Shown: piece by piece, positions 26,837-35,917 of the stretch
Position numbering within the stretch: the first letter of the stretch is position 1
How the letters are laid out: each line of letters opens with the position of its first letter
Notes under the pieces: generated by a model
What the model was told of the DNA's origin: nothing
Databases searched by the model: none
The model's input: only the letters and a program-made list of their open reading frames with translations
NCBI RefSeq assembly: GCF_018860385.1
Contig: NZ_JAHKPH010000022.1
Location: forward strand, 1 to 64,000
Length of the DNA: 64,000 nucleotides
Origin: Reinekea forsetii
Lineage (GTDB): Bacteria; Pseudomonadota; Gammaproteobacteria; Pseudomonadales; Natronospirillaceae
Direction of reading: 5' to 3'
Translations under genes and position numbers: made by a program

Positions 26837-27634
26837 TTACCAACTTCTGATGATGTGCCCGTCGTCACTGGCTGAATTATAGTAATTAAGTGTGCCCGTC
26901 GTACTACCACTAGAAAAGCTCCAGCTAGCGTCTATTGTTGTGACAAAGCCTTCGTCATCAGTCAATTGAAAGTCTAAACTACCTGAGCAGTTGGGCGACT
27001 CAGTAGCGATCCAAGACCCATTTATGGTGTCGTATTCCACAGTTTCTACACCGGTATTCGAGCGCGTTGCATGGCGGGTAGCAATTAGCTGATCCTCTTC
27101 GTAAAGTCTATAAGTTAAATTCCCTACATCATTGATATAACCATCAATAATTAAATAGTTTTGAGGGTTCAGTCCCGCACTATCTAACTCAGTGACAGTG
27201 GTCTTATAGGCATCGTCGACAAGTAAGGTTGTTTTAACTTCGAAGCTACCGCCCGTTTGATAGTTCTCATTAGAATAGTTGCATTGATTTAAGGCGTAGG
27301 TTTCCTCAGTGCAAACATAAAAAAAGAACAGACTTGAAAACGAATCTGTAAAACTTGGAGAAAGGAACGCTGCTGAAATGAAAGCGCCTTCAAAATCATC
27401 TTCACTTAAGGTGTCTTGAAAATCGCCTGCAGCCGTGATCATACTTTCTAAATGTAGCCAGTGCTCTGAGTTGTTTATAGCCACATAAGATTCAATGCGA
27501 TCGCTATCGTCAGGGTCGAAAGTACACACATTATTATTGGTCTCTTTCGTAGCCTGATCGTTATCCTTTGCTTCTTCAGGCGAACAGGCGACTAACATAG
27601 CAGCCAGCCCTAGTGTTGGTATGTGCTTGGTCAT
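26837..27634 (-). CDS. Hypothetical lipoprotein
   Basis: A 265-residue predicted lipoprotein with signal and lipobox (LVAC, Cys at residue 17 from this start) followed by an acidic Glu/Asp/Asn-rich stretch. The rest is a beta-rich, Asp/Ser/Tyr-rich domain with four further Cys, ending FSSGSTTGTLNYYNS. I do not recognise the family. The Met at 27634 is preferred to the one at 27643 because AAGGA lies nine bases upstream of it and would overlap the other. It stands alone between the beta-glucan module and glnS, convergent with the former. Confidence 0.7.
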   Translation of the reverse strand: MTKHIPTLGLAAMLVACSPEEAKDNDQATKETNNNVCTFDPDDSDRIESYVAINNSEHWLHLESMITAAGDFQDTLSEDDFEGAFISAAFLSPSFTDSFSSLFFFYVCTEETYALNQCNYSNENYQTGGSFEVKTTLLVDDAYKTTVTELDSAGLNPQNYLIIDGYINDVGNLTYRLYEEDQLIATRHATRSNTGVETVEYDTINGSWIATESPNCSGSLDFQLTDDEGFVTTIDASWSFSSGSTTGTLNYYNSASDDGHIIRSW

Positions 27635-27880
27635 AAAGTTCATCCTTGATCATTGTTTTAATTGAATGTGCGAGACTATATTTTAAGCAAGAATTTTATA
27701 TTGTGATGCTTTTCACACTCTGAGTGGCATTGCCACCAAAATATTAAGCGTTGGCAAAGTGGCTCTGTAGCTTCAAAAACACACCCTACTGCGCCTTAAA
27801 ACCTACAAACCCCTATGCTTAGCGGCGTTTATCGTTATAATCAGCCGTTCCTATGCCTTGGAATTTTTTGGAAATAAGAC

Positions 27881-29554
27881 ATGTCTGAAACAACCGCTTC
27901 AAATTTTTTGCGTACGATCCTAGAGAAGGATCTTAAAGAAGGTAAGCACGATGCTATCGTGACGCGCTTTCCCCCTGAACCGAATGGTTATTTGCACATT
28001 GGCCACGCTAAGGCTATTTGCATTAACTTTGGCTTAGCGCAAGATTTCCAAGGCCAGACAAACTTGCGTTTTGACGATACAAACCCTGAAAAGGAAGAGC
28101 AAGCCTATATTGATGCCATAAAAGAAGACATCGAATGGATGGGCTTCGAGTGGGCGGGTAAGGTGAAATTCACCTCCGATTATTTTGATACCTTGTATGA
28201 CTGGGCTGTACACCTGATTAAAAACGGCGATGCTTACGTCTGTGATCTCTCGGCCGAGCAAATTCGTGAATACCGTGGCTCATTAACCGAGCCAGGTAAA
28301 AATAGCCCCTATCGTGATCGCAGCGTTGACGAAAACTTGGCCTTATTTGAAAAAATGAAGGCAGGCGAGTTCGACGAAGGGGCTTGTTCTTTACGTGCCA
28401 AGATCGACATGGCTTCGCCTAACGTGAACATGCGTGATCCTATTATTTATCGCATTCGTAAAGTGACGCATCACCAAACTGGCGATAAATGGAAAATTTA
28501 CCCAGCCTATGACTTTGCTCATGGCCAAGGCGATGCGCTTGAAGGCGTGACGCACTCTTTATGCTCGTTAGAGTTTGAAGACCACCGTCCGCTTTATGAG
28601 TGGTATTTAGCACACTTACCAGTGCCTTCAAATCCGCGGCAAATTGAGTTTGCACGAATGAACGTGAACTACACCGTCACCAGTAAACGTAAATTGAAAA
28701 AACTGGTCGATGAAGGTGTTGTAGCAGGTTGGGATGACCCGCGTATGCCAACGATTAGCGGTATGCGTCGTCGCGGTTTTACGCCGGCGTCTATTGTTTC
28801 GTTTGTGAATGCTACTGGTATTAGCCGTGCAGTAGGCACAACGGTAGACTTGGGTATGCTCGATGCGGCGGTTCGTGATGATTTAAACGAATATGCCCCC
28901 AGAGCCATGGCAGTGCTTAAACCTTTAAAGGTAGTGCTTACCAACTTACCTGAAGATTTTGAGCAAGTGGTCACACAGCCGGCGCATCCACAAAAGCCAG
29001 ACATGGGTGAACGAAAAATACCGCTCACGCGTGAAATCTATATTGATCAAGGTGACTTCAATGAAGACAGCACTTTGTCGAAGAAGAAATTTAAGCGCTT
29101 AGTGCCAGGCGATTACGTGCGTTTACGTGGCGGCTTTATTATTAAAGCTGATGATTACGTTAATGATGATGCTGGTAACGTTATCGAAATTAAAGCCACG
29201 GCCGTTGAAGGTTCTATTGGTAATAACGTTGAAGGTGTTAAGCCGCGCGGTGTTATTCAGTGGGTGTCTGTGAAGCACGGTGTTAAAGCGACAGTTCGCA
29301 GTTACGATCGGTTGTTTAGCCATCCAACCCCCGATAAGGGCGACAGTGACTTTATGGACCATATCAACCCAGCATCATTAGAAGTGATAGAAGGTTGTAT
29401 CGTAGAGCCTAGCTTGGCCAACGTTGCACCAGAATCGGTGTTTCAGTTTGAACGGGAAGGCTACTTTGTGGCCGATCGTTACGATTCAAAACCGGGTGCT
29501 TTGGTCTTTAATAAAACCATTGGCTTAAGAGATACATGGGAACGTTCGGTGTAA
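27881..29554 (+). CDS. glnS: Glutaminyl-tRNA synthetase
   Basis: Attaches glutamine to tRNA-Gln. The 557-residue class I synthetase shows the HIGH motif in PPEPNGYLHIGHAK (residues about 26-39), the GlnRS-type FDDTNP, and the KMSKS-equivalent YTVTSKRKLKKLV (near 268). The C-terminal anticodon-binding beta barrels are present (REIYIDQGDF; YVRLRGGFI). Length agrees with the 554 residues usual in gammaproteobacteria. Monocistronic with a strong terminator. Confidence 0.98.
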   Translation: MSETTASNFLRTILEKDLKEGKHDAIVTRFPPEPNGYLHIGHAKAICINFGLAQDFQGQTNLRFDDTNPEKEEQAYIDAIKEDIEWMGFEWAGKVKFTSDYFDTLYDWAVHLIKNGDAYVCDLSAEQIREYRGSLTEPGKNSPYRDRSVDENLALFEKMKAGEFDEGACSLRAKIDMASPNVNMRDPIIYRIRKVTHHQTGDKWKIYPAYDFAHGQGDALEGVTHSLCSLEFEDHRPLYEWYLAHLPVPSNPRQIEFARMNVNYTVTSKRKLKKLVDEGVVAGWDDPRMPTISGMRRRGFTPASIVSFVNATGISRAVGTTVDLGMLDAAVRDDLNEYAPRAMAVLKPLKVVLTNLPEDFEQVVTQPAHPQKPDMGERKIPLTREIYIDQGDFNEDSTLSKKKFKRLVPGDYVRLRGGFIIKADDYVNDDAGNVIEIKATAVEGSIGNNVEGVKPRGVIQWVSVKHGVKATVRSYDRLFSHPTPDKGDSDFMDHINPASLEVIEGCIVEPSLANVAPESVFQFEREGYFVADRYDSKPGALVFNKTIGLRDTWERSV

Positions 29555-29569
29555 TTTCTTTCGAGTATA

Positions 29570-29598
29570 AAAAAAGGTCACCTAGGTGACCTTTTTTG
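29570..29598. terminator. Bidirectional terminator
   Basis: AAAAAAGGTCACC, then TAGGTGACCTTTTTT: a near-palindrome with A and T tracts on both sides, serving glnS and the convergent thioredoxin-fold gene. Confidence 0.9.
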
Positions 29599-29619
29599 TG
29601 CCTGTGTGATTTTCGCTAC

Positions 29620-30354
29620 TTACAGTTGCGCGTCGATCACCTTTTGGATTTCGCTTTCAGGCAACGCACCTCGGATAATCTCAGTGCCTACTACAAAGCC
29701 AGGCGTGCCGGTTAAGCCTAATGCTCTTGCTTGAGCCATCGTATTTGCCAAATGTTGATTTACGGCTTCATCATTGAGCTTCGCTTCAATGGCTTTGCGG
29801 TCTAAATTAAGTTTGTTTACGACCGCCCAAACAGCGTTGTCTGTACGCAAGCTGGTGGCGTTCATTAACGCAAAGTGCAGTTCTTCATATCGCTCAGGGA
29901 ATACTAAATTTACCGCTAAAGCAACACGTGCGGCGGTTTCTGAACTGGGTGATAAAATAGGCCACTCTTTATATACAACGCGTAAATTAGGGTTGTTTTT
30001 CTTAAGGGATGTCAGCGTATTAGCGGCACGTTTACAATAGCCGCAGTTGTAATCAAAGAACTCAACTAACGTTATGTTGCCATCTACGTTGCCACCAACT
30101 GGGTCTAAGTCACTGTTGGTTAGTCCGCTTTGCATGCTGTCCATTGCATTTTTAGCGGCGTCGGCTTTCGCTTGTTCTTCTCGTTCTTGCAAAATAACAA
30201 GCGCTTCCATGATCACTTCTGGGTTTTCTAAAAGGTACTCGCGCACCAACTCTTTAACTTCTTCGTCTGAGCGAACGTCTGCATTGGCACCGCAGCCCCA
30301 AAGTAAGCCAATAAATAGTAAACCGATTAATTTAGTTGTAACGCGAGAAAGCAT
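29620..30354 (-). CDS. DsbA-family thiol-disulfide lipoprotein (ScsC/Com1-like)
   Basis: A 244-residue envelope protein. Signal with lipobox-like LLWG-C (Cys21). Residues about 28-75 form the helical, Glu-rich N-terminal extension typical of ScsC-like oligomerising DsbA relatives (VREYLLENPEVIMEAL). The thioredoxin fold follows with the redox site NCGYCKRA (C104, C107) and the cis-Pro loop GTPGF near 214-218. It probably acts as a periplasmic disulfide oxidase or isomerase. It stands alone between two terminators. The dsbB-like gene at 51574 is a possible redox partner. Confidence 0.85.
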   Translation of the reverse strand: MLSRVTTKLIGLLFIGLLWGCGANADVRSDEEVKELVREYLLENPEVIMEALVILQEREEQAKADAAKNAMDSMQSGLTNSDLDPVGGNVDGNITLVEFFDYNCGYCKRAANTLTSLKKNNPNLRVVYKEWPILSPSSETAARVALAVNLVFPERYEELHFALMNATSLRTDNAVWAVVNKLNLDRKAIEAKLNDEAVNQHLANTMAQARALGLTGTPGFVVGTEIIRGALPESEIQKVIDAQL

Positions 30355-30458
30355 GACTGCTCCGAAAATGAATTAATAATTAAAAGTTAGAGCGCGAAGA
30401 GCTGGAAAAGTTCCCCACGGGCGCTCGATGTCATCAGCGCCCATGAATCAAACCATCA

Positions 30459-32360
30459 TTACTCGCTAGGTGTGGCCTGCTCGGCTTCGTCTGAGAGTGT
30501 TTTGGGCGCAAATATCTGACCAACGATGTAAGTCCAATAAATCGTTAAGAAAGAAAGCCAATAAGGATACAGGTTTTGAATTTCCTGTGCAGAAACATTA
30601 GCAATATCTTTACCAGGAGCCGTCAGCGCTAGCTGTTCTACTAGCTTTTTGTGATCGCTGTTTAATAGCGGAAAGGCGGGTAAAGGCGCGATCTGCTCTA
30701 ACCACTTCTGATGTAACTGAGTGAGTTTGTGGTCTTTTGCGTTTTGTTGGTTCGCGTCGAGTAATTTGTTGTCGATATCCCAAATCTCTAGCTGCTGGGT
30801 TGCCTGCAGGGCTAAGTACAATGCTTTAGCCATGGGAAATAGCTTATGCTGCTGAAAATCCTCTGGCCAAAAGTTTGCACTGGTGGCACGCCACTTCGCG
30901 ATCAGCTTGGCGACGTCTTTCTCTTTTTTCGGTTTGGCATGCATTTTCAACGCATTTTCAATTTTAATGCGCTGTGCATTAAGAACGTCTTGAGCCTGCT
31001 TGTTTAAAATGAGGCTATTGAGGGCGTTTTTCTTTTTTGGTGCTTCTAAAGGTGGCACTAAGGTGACGGGTTTAATCAATTTGCTGTCGAAACGTTCTTG
31101 ATGCGGGTAATAGCGTTGAAATTGCTGCCAAAGCCGCACGCCAGGAAGTGTAAAGAGTGGCTTATTTTCACTGCGGTTAAACGATTTTTGGTAGCCCGAC
31201 GTCGTTGAAAGTGCCCAAATAGATGGGGCTTCCATTCGAAACAGCGCTTGGATTTCGTCATCTTGCTTTGCGCTGGTGGCTTCTTTGGCGACTAATTGGT
31301 GCCAGTCTGTGCCGCGCACTCTTAAGGTTTTGCAAAACTCGACAAACTCAGGCCAATCGCGGTTCATTTGAGTGAATTTTTTATCTATACGACTTAAACG
31401 CAGTGATTCTTCATGCCCTACAACGTCTCTCGCAATTGCAAGCCCACGGTTGTATTGATGCTCATGCATTGGTAGAACCCAGTTATCCAGTAATACGGCC
31501 CAAGGTTTATATTGGCCTCGTAATGCTTGGTACCATTGTATAAATAGCCCCCAGGTTCGGTTATAAAAAGTGCTCGCACAGGGTGTCATTCTCATAGCGG
31601 TTAAACCCACAAACTGTTGCAAGTTTAAAGCTTCTAAAACGGGTAACCCTAGCTCTAGAGTGGCTTGTTTTTTCAGCCATTGCAGAGGCGACTGATGCAC
31701 TCTAAGGACGGGGTTTTCGACCAATATAATTCTATTAAATTTAGGGGCACCTAAAAAATGCGCCATTTCATTGCACAGTGACACCATTAATTCTTCGGTT
31801 TCATGGTCTAAATCGATGCCTTCTACTGTTTCGGGGCGAGGCCTAAGCCAAATGAGCGGAATAAAGAAAATAGAAGCGATCAGCAATTGAATAAGTGCCG
31901 CGCCTAATTGGCTCGCCCAAATGCTGAACGACAACAAAGGCATCAATAATAATAAGCCTATAAAGGGTAACAATAAGTAGCAAACAACAGGAAAAGCGGC
32001 CAACACGAGTAAACTGATTTGAGTATCCAGTTCGTCATCGGCGTGCTTATATTTACTGGCAAAGTATTGCTCAATGCCACCATCCATCAAGTGTTTTCGT
32101 AAATCTTCTTGGTTGTTCTTTTGGTTCACGGCCAGCGCATGTGCTTTGATAATTAAACCAGATTGCGTCAACGACTTACCTAGCTTAAGGGCTTCTTCTT
32201 TGGATAAATTGTCTTTTAATACGGTTCGTCGTTCGGCCATTAAGTCGGCCAGTTGAGCGTCGGTGAGCGCGAGATCGGTTTTTAATGTGTAACCCAGAGC
32301 CGTTTTATTGGTGTCGGGCTTGAAGCCCTCGAAAATCAGATGGTAGCGCGCCTGATCCAT
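30459..32360 (-). CDS. M48-peptidase-like membrane protein lacking the zinc-binding motif
   Basis: A 633-residue protein with a cytoplasmic N-terminal region (about 1-110), two to three membrane helices (about 112-170), then a soluble part. Residues near 230-262 (LELGLPVLEALNLQQFVGL) closely match the segment that leads into the HEFGH motif of large M48-family peptidases, but where HExxH is expected the sequence reads TAMRMTP. The usual downstream Glu and the second HEF-type block are also not recognisable, though GHEESLRL occurs later. It is therefore probably a catalytically inactive homologue. The C-terminus has a Lys-rich linker and two further hydrophobic stretches. The function is unknown. 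Confidence 0.6.
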   Translation of the reverse strand: MDQARYHLIFEGFKPDTNKTALGYTLKTDLALTDAQLADLMAERRTVLKDNLSKEEALKLGKSLTQSGLIIKAHALAVNQKNNQEDLRKHLMDGGIEQYFASKYKHADDELDTQISLLVLAAFPVVCYLLLPFIGLLLLMPLLSFSIWASQLGAALIQLLIASIFFIPLIWLRPRPETVEGIDLDHETEELMVSLCNEMAHFLGAPKFNRIILVENPVLRVHQSPLQWLKKQATLELGLPVLEALNLQQFVGLTAMRMTPCASTFYNRTWGLFIQWYQALRGQYKPWAVLLDNWVLPMHEHQYNRGLAIARDVVGHEESLRLSRIDKKFTQMNRDWPEFVEFCKTLRVRGTDWHQLVAKEATSAKQDDEIQALFRMEAPSIWALSTTSGYQKSFNRSENKPLFTLPGVRLWQQFQRYYPHQERFDSKLIKPVTLVPPLEAPKKKNALNSLILNKQAQDVLNAQRIKIENALKMHAKPKKEKDVAKLIAKWRATSANFWPEDFQQHKLFPMAKALYLALQATQQLEIWDIDNKLLDANQQNAKDHKLTQLHQKWLEQIAPLPAFPLLNSDHKKLVEQLALTAPGKDIANVSAQEIQNLYPYWLSFLTIYWTYIVGQIFAPKTLSDEAEQATPSE

Positions 32361-32503
32361 TGTGTTTTTTCCTCGATGCGATGTCGTCTGTGCGACTTAT
32401 TTTTTTATGGCATCTAAATTACGCTAATTGACTGTCGAATCAAGCTTTTGCAGGTCAGGATGTGGGGCAGTTCATAAATCGAATGGGGATTGGAGCCATA
32501 ACG

Positions 32504-32537
32504 AAAAAAGGCGAACCGAGAGAGGGTTTCGCCTTTT
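32504..32537 (-). terminator. Terminator of the mini malate synthase gene
   Basis: AAAAAGGCGAA-CC / GG-GTTTCGCCTTTT with a short GAGAGA loop; T tract on the minus strand (CGCCTTTTTTCG). It lies 15 bases after the stop at 32552, so the short protein is a complete gene and not a truncated reading of a longer one. Confidence 0.8.
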
Positions 32538-32551
32538 CTATAGAATCTAAA

Positions 32552-33106
32552 TCAGTTGATGCGGTATTCGTTACCGTTTTTGTCGGTAAACTCTTTCGGA
32601 CCCGTGCGGTAGTTGCAACGCGTTTGACCACGCTTGTCGGTCACCACTTGAGTATCGCTGCGCATTAGGCTAAACCATTGGCTTTGCTCATCGTTCGCCG
32701 CGGTAATATCGCGCTGAGACGTTTGTACCTGAATATCGTCGATACCCGCTTTGTCTTTTGAGCCAATAGTGCCTTTAGCATTGAATGTGATTTCAACGTG
32801 TGCACCTTCATCTTGTAAAACAATCGATTCCGGCTCGTCTTTATGTCCACTCATGGCCACAAACTGAGCTGGCTTGAGTAAGCCGGTTGTTGTGCCGTCT
32901 TCAAAGAAGGCGAGAACATGTTTAAAGTAAACAACATAGCTGCAAACATCGCTGTGAGAACCCTTCGCTAATGGGAAGCGGTTATCTAAGAAGCGCTTTG
33001 AGTATTCGGTCAATTGCGCGGTGCGTTGTTGGTTGAGCTCACCAATTAAAGATACTTCTTCGTCAATGAACGTATCGAAGCTATTGTTTTTAAGTGCTGT
33101 TGTCAT
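32552..33106 (-). CDS. Stand-alone malate synthase G fragment (N-terminus plus beta-rich insert domain, no catalytic barrel)
   Basis: A 184-residue protein that I can align by eye with malate synthase G (E. coli GlcB, from memory). Residues 9-24 (SFDTFIDEEVSLIGEL) match the GlcB start; residues 37-160 then match the insert domain: KRFLDNRFPLAKGSHSD, LLKPAQFVAMSG, SIVLQDEGAHVEI, GTIGSKDKAGIDDI and WFSLMRSDTQ. The about 100 residues between these blocks are missing, as is the TIM barrel with the catalytic residues; the conserved DCEDSVAAVD is replaced by TAANDEQSQW. The Met at 33106 is preferred to 33253 because GAGAGA lies upstream and homology begins soon after. It is divergent from a RamB-type regulator, whose relatives control glyoxylate and propionate genes. 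A regulatory or ligand-sensing role is possible. Confidence 0.75.
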   Translation of the reverse strand: MTTALKNNSFDTFIDEEVSLIGELNQQRTAQLTEYSKRFLDNRFPLAKGSHSDVCSYVVYFKHVLAFFEDGTTTGLLKPAQFVAMSGHKDEPESIVLQDEGAHVEITFNAKGTIGSKDKAGIDDIQVQTSQRDITAANDEQSQWFSLMRSDTQVVTDKRGQTRCNYRTGPKEFTDKNGNEYRIN

Positions 33107-33197
33107 TTTATGTTCTCTCTCTCGTTGTTTTTGCGTTAGACCAAGACAATGGCTTGTTCCTTGATCCGATAACTGGCAGTCTAGTGAAGTTAAGATT

Positions 33198-33255
33198 AAA
33201 ATTTCACAAAAGAAATTACACATTGTGAATTTTACAATTTCACTTTTTGACAAAT
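33198..33255. promoter_or_regulatory. Possible operator cluster between the malate-synthase-like gene and its divergent regulator
   Basis: An inverted repeat AAAATTTCACAA (33198-33209) / TTGTGAATTTT (33223-33233), followed by a further direct copy of the ATTTCAC half (ACAATTTCACTTTTTG from 33234). The sites lie between the divergent genes at 33106 and 33312, where an autoregulated RamB-like protein would be expected to bind. Repeats are seen; protein binding is inference. Confidence 0.4.
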
Positions 33256-33311
33256 TGCGAAAAAAGCGTGAAAACGCTCTGATATCGCGGGGTTGTTAAT
33301 TTGGAGGCACT

Positions 33312-34838
33312 GTGAAGAAAAATCTCATTCGACAATCGCACTTTTTAGGCACCAAAATACGCAACCTTAGAAAGCGAAATAATTTGACCATGGAAGACTT
33401 ATCCGCGCGCTGTATCCGCCATGAGCCTGACTCAGCACCCTCGGTTTCTTATTTGTCGATGATCGAACGCGGAAAGAGAGTCCCAAGTATAGAAATGCTT
33501 GAAACCATTGCGCTGGTGTTTCAAAAACCGGTGGAGTGGTTTTTAGATGATTCGCCCGTTGAAAATGAAATCACCCCCAACAAAGGCAGTCGGGGAGGTA
33601 TCAGTGGTATGGCGTTGGAGCCAGGCTTTTTGTTTTCTAACGACATTTTACAAATTGCTATCCCAGAAATGCTGTCGCAGACGGGTGTGTCGGGCCGACA
33701 GTTCGCCCACTTATTGATTCGCGCGTACCAAGAACATCATCAAAACCATTTCCCCGATCTAGAGCGTGCTGCTGAAGAGATTGGTCAGAAGCAAATGCCA
33801 ATCAGTGCTGAAGAGCTCATGCGCTTAGCGAAAAAACAAGGGCTGAACATTCGCTGGTTTGATAAACCGCCAATGGGCGCAATAGATGAGTTGGGCGTTT
33901 ATTCAAAAAATATTGTCTCTTCTTATATAGAAGCCCCGAACACTCTTTATTTAAATGAACTGCTAAAGCTGTACCCAACTCGGTTAAAGTACGAACTGGC
34001 CACACATATCGGGCACAGTGTGCTGCACAATCAAGACAGTTTAAAAAGCGTGATGACGATTGGCGGTAACCACGGAGCCAACTTCAACAAAGAAGGGGTG
34101 GTAAAAAGGCAAAGCGCGAATGTTGAAGCGCAAGACATTCTGCAAGCTTGGCGAGATTTCGAATCGAGTTTCTTTGCGGGTGCATTGCTATGCCCTAAAG
34201 TTCCTTTTAGGCAATTGCTGGACCGAACTGGATATGAAATTGAAAGCCATTTGCAAGTAGGGGTGTCGGCTTCTGTCGCTATGCGCCGGATGACGGCCGT
34301 GTCACCTTATTCGCATTGGCATTATTTTGATGCCTATTCTCCGGGTAAGTTAAAGGCCGTATATCGTGGCAACGGCATTCCATTGCCGTGGGGGAACATG
34401 CGTGAAGTTGAAGACCCTTGTCAGCATTGGGCGGTGTTCCGCAAAATCAATGAAGAAAGTGACGCACCTTCTGCGCAGCTCTCTATTTTAGAAACCAATG
34501 GTGAGCCTAGAATTTATGTGTGTGAATCGGTACGAGTTGCCGACATGGCTGGGAATAAACATGTTTTGTGTGCAGGGATCGATTTAAACCCAGCCATCAG
34601 TGCTCAAGGCGGTGACGCAGTGGCCATGGCCGAGGAGTTGCGTGATAAATGCAGCACCAACAATGGTTTGTCGGGTGTGCCGAGAAAAATGAAGAAAGAT
34701 TTAGCCAGTGTGGCGAAAATATTGAATATTAATTGGGTCGACCGAGCTATAAATACCGATGCTAAGCTCATTTGCCCACGTGGCAACACCTGCCCGCGCA
34801 ACCCAAGTTGCTACGGACGATGCAGTGAAAAGGCGTAA
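33312..34838 (+). CDS. RamB-type XRE transcriptional regulator with IrrE-like and zinc-type C-terminal domains
   Basis: A 508-residue regulator. An XRE helix-turn-helix covers residues about 8-65 (GTKIRNLRKRNNLTMEDLS; YLSMIERGKRVPS). The middle contains an ImmA/IrrE-like segment (TRLKYELATHIGHSVLH), and the C-terminal half is the domain found in RamB/short-chain acyl-CoA regulators, ending in a Cys cluster (CPRGNTCPRNPSCYGRC). Relatives control acetate, glyoxylate and propionate catabolism. The start is GTG with GGAGG seven bases upstream. It is divergent from the malate-synthase-like gene and likely regulates it and itself; acs at 46585 might be a distant target. Confidence 0.85.
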   Translation: MKKNLIRQSHFLGTKIRNLRKRNNLTMEDLSARCIRHEPDSAPSVSYLSMIERGKRVPSIEMLETIALVFQKPVEWFLDDSPVENEITPNKGSRGGISGMALEPGFLFSNDILQIAIPEMLSQTGVSGRQFAHLLIRAYQEHHQNHFPDLERAAEEIGQKQMPISAEELMRLAKKQGLNIRWFDKPPMGAIDELGVYSKNIVSSYIEAPNTLYLNELLKLYPTRLKYELATHIGHSVLHNQDSLKSVMTIGGNHGANFNKEGVVKRQSANVEAQDILQAWRDFESSFFAGALLCPKVPFRQLLDRTGYEIESHLQVGVSASVAMRRMTAVSPYSHWHYFDAYSPGKLKAVYRGNGIPLPWGNMREVEDPCQHWAVFRKINEESDAPSAQLSILETNGEPRIYVCESVRVADMAGNKHVLCAGIDLNPAISAQGGDAVAMAEELRDKCSTNNGLSGVPRKMKKDLASVAKILNINWVDRAINTDAKLICPRGNTCPRNPSCYGRCSEKA

Positions 34839-34840
34839 GT

Positions 34841-35476
34841 TTATTTAGACAACATTTGGATGATACGCGCTTTGACCATTTCGATGACGACGCGATTTTT
34901 CCCGCCACGCGGAACAATGATGTCGGCGTATTGTTTCGAAGGTTGCACAAATTCCATAAACATAGGTCTTACCGTGCGTTTGTATTGCTCGATCACTGAA
35001 TCGACGGTTCGGCCGCGCTCTTCGATGTCTCGTTTTAAGCGACGTAATAAGCAAATGTCTAAATCGGTATCCATAAATACCTTGGCATCAAGGCGTTTTC
35101 GTATCGCTTTGTCATTTAGCAACAAAATGCCCTCAACAATGACCACTCGTGCTGGGGCTAGTGTGGTGGTTTTATCGGACCGGTTGTGCACGGTATAGTC
35201 GTAAACAGGCACTTCGATGGTTTGTTGCTTGGCTAGTGCATCGAGATGGCTGATTAATAAGTCATGGTCAAAGGCGTTTGGGTGGTCGTAGTTTATTTGC
35301 TCGCGCTCACTAAACGTTAAGTCACTTCGCTCTTTATAATAGCTGTCTTCTTTGATGATGGTCACGGCCTCAGTGCCCATTTCGGCGGCTAGCTCGCTGT
35401 GAATTGTTTGAGCTAATAAGCTTTTACCTGAAGCAGATGCGCCTGCAATACCAATGAAAATAGATGACTCGTTCAT
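34841..35476 (-). CDS. udk: Uridine kinase
   Basis: Phosphorylates uridine and cytidine in pyrimidine salvage. The 211-residue protein has Walker [12 protein letters not shown] (9-19), the substrate-binding DSYYKE and NYDHPNAFD blocks, VIVEGILLL and [13 protein letters not shown] with the lid Arg residues (RDIEERGRT). Length and motifs agree with Udk of E. coli. The stop lies three bases from the convergent regulator stop. Confidence 0.97.
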   Translation of the reverse strand: MNESSIFIGIAGASASGKSLLAQTIHSELAAEMGTEAVTIIKEDSYYKERSDLTFSEREQINYDHPNAFDHDLLISHLDALAKQQTIEVPVYDYTVHNRSDKTTTLAPARVVIVEGILLLNDKAIRKRLDAKVFMDTDLDICLLRRLKRDIEERGRTVDSVIEQYKRTVRPMFMEFVQPSKQYADIIVPRGGKNRVVIEMVKARIIQMLSK

Positions 35477-35917
35477 AGAGGCCTTTTAAAAGTGTGTCTT
35501 TGGGCTATGGTTATCAGTTTATAGGCCATACAGAGCAAACAAACTGAGATTATTGGGTTGCTATTAGAAAACATAAAACCGAAATTTTCCGCAATTTACC
35601 GTTAATTACTTGGCCTTTAAGTCAGCTTTCGAGGCAATTTGGAGCAAATATAAAAATTACGGATGTTAGGTTTGGCTCGGCAATTATTTTTTAAATGTTT
35701 CATGGTAAAAAATATGAGCCGCTAAAACCGTTACATTTCTAGTAGATAGCCTAATTTTAGAAGGTTTTCACGCGTTTGTCGCTGAAATTCATCAGAAAGG
35801 TTTGCGGTTTACTGTCAACATTTTTGTAATAAAACTACATTTCGGGTGATAAATGGTCAGGTTCTCGCTACAATGTCCGCCGTTTCTGATTCTAATTATG
35901 ACAAAAAGGTAAAACCC
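35477..35917. promoter_or_regulatory. AT-rich intergenic region with pgk promoter
   Basis: 440 bases between divergent udk and pgk. A plausible sigma-70 promoter is GTGATA (35846-35851), 17 bases, TACAAT (35869-35874), giving a leader of about 37 bases before the pgk start. The long T/A-rich upstream part may act as an UP element; I see no operator or RNA in it. Confidence 0.4.

Noticed and set aside
32460-33106. Full malate synthase gene broken by a frameshift
   Set aside because: After the stop at 32552 a proper terminator follows at once; there is no barrel-coding sequence in any frame nearby.
35846-35917. N-terminal extension of phosphoglycerate kinase
   Set aside because: The extra 24 residues are outside the family alignment, and a ribosome site plus normal length support the start at 35918; the -10 element also lies inside the extension.
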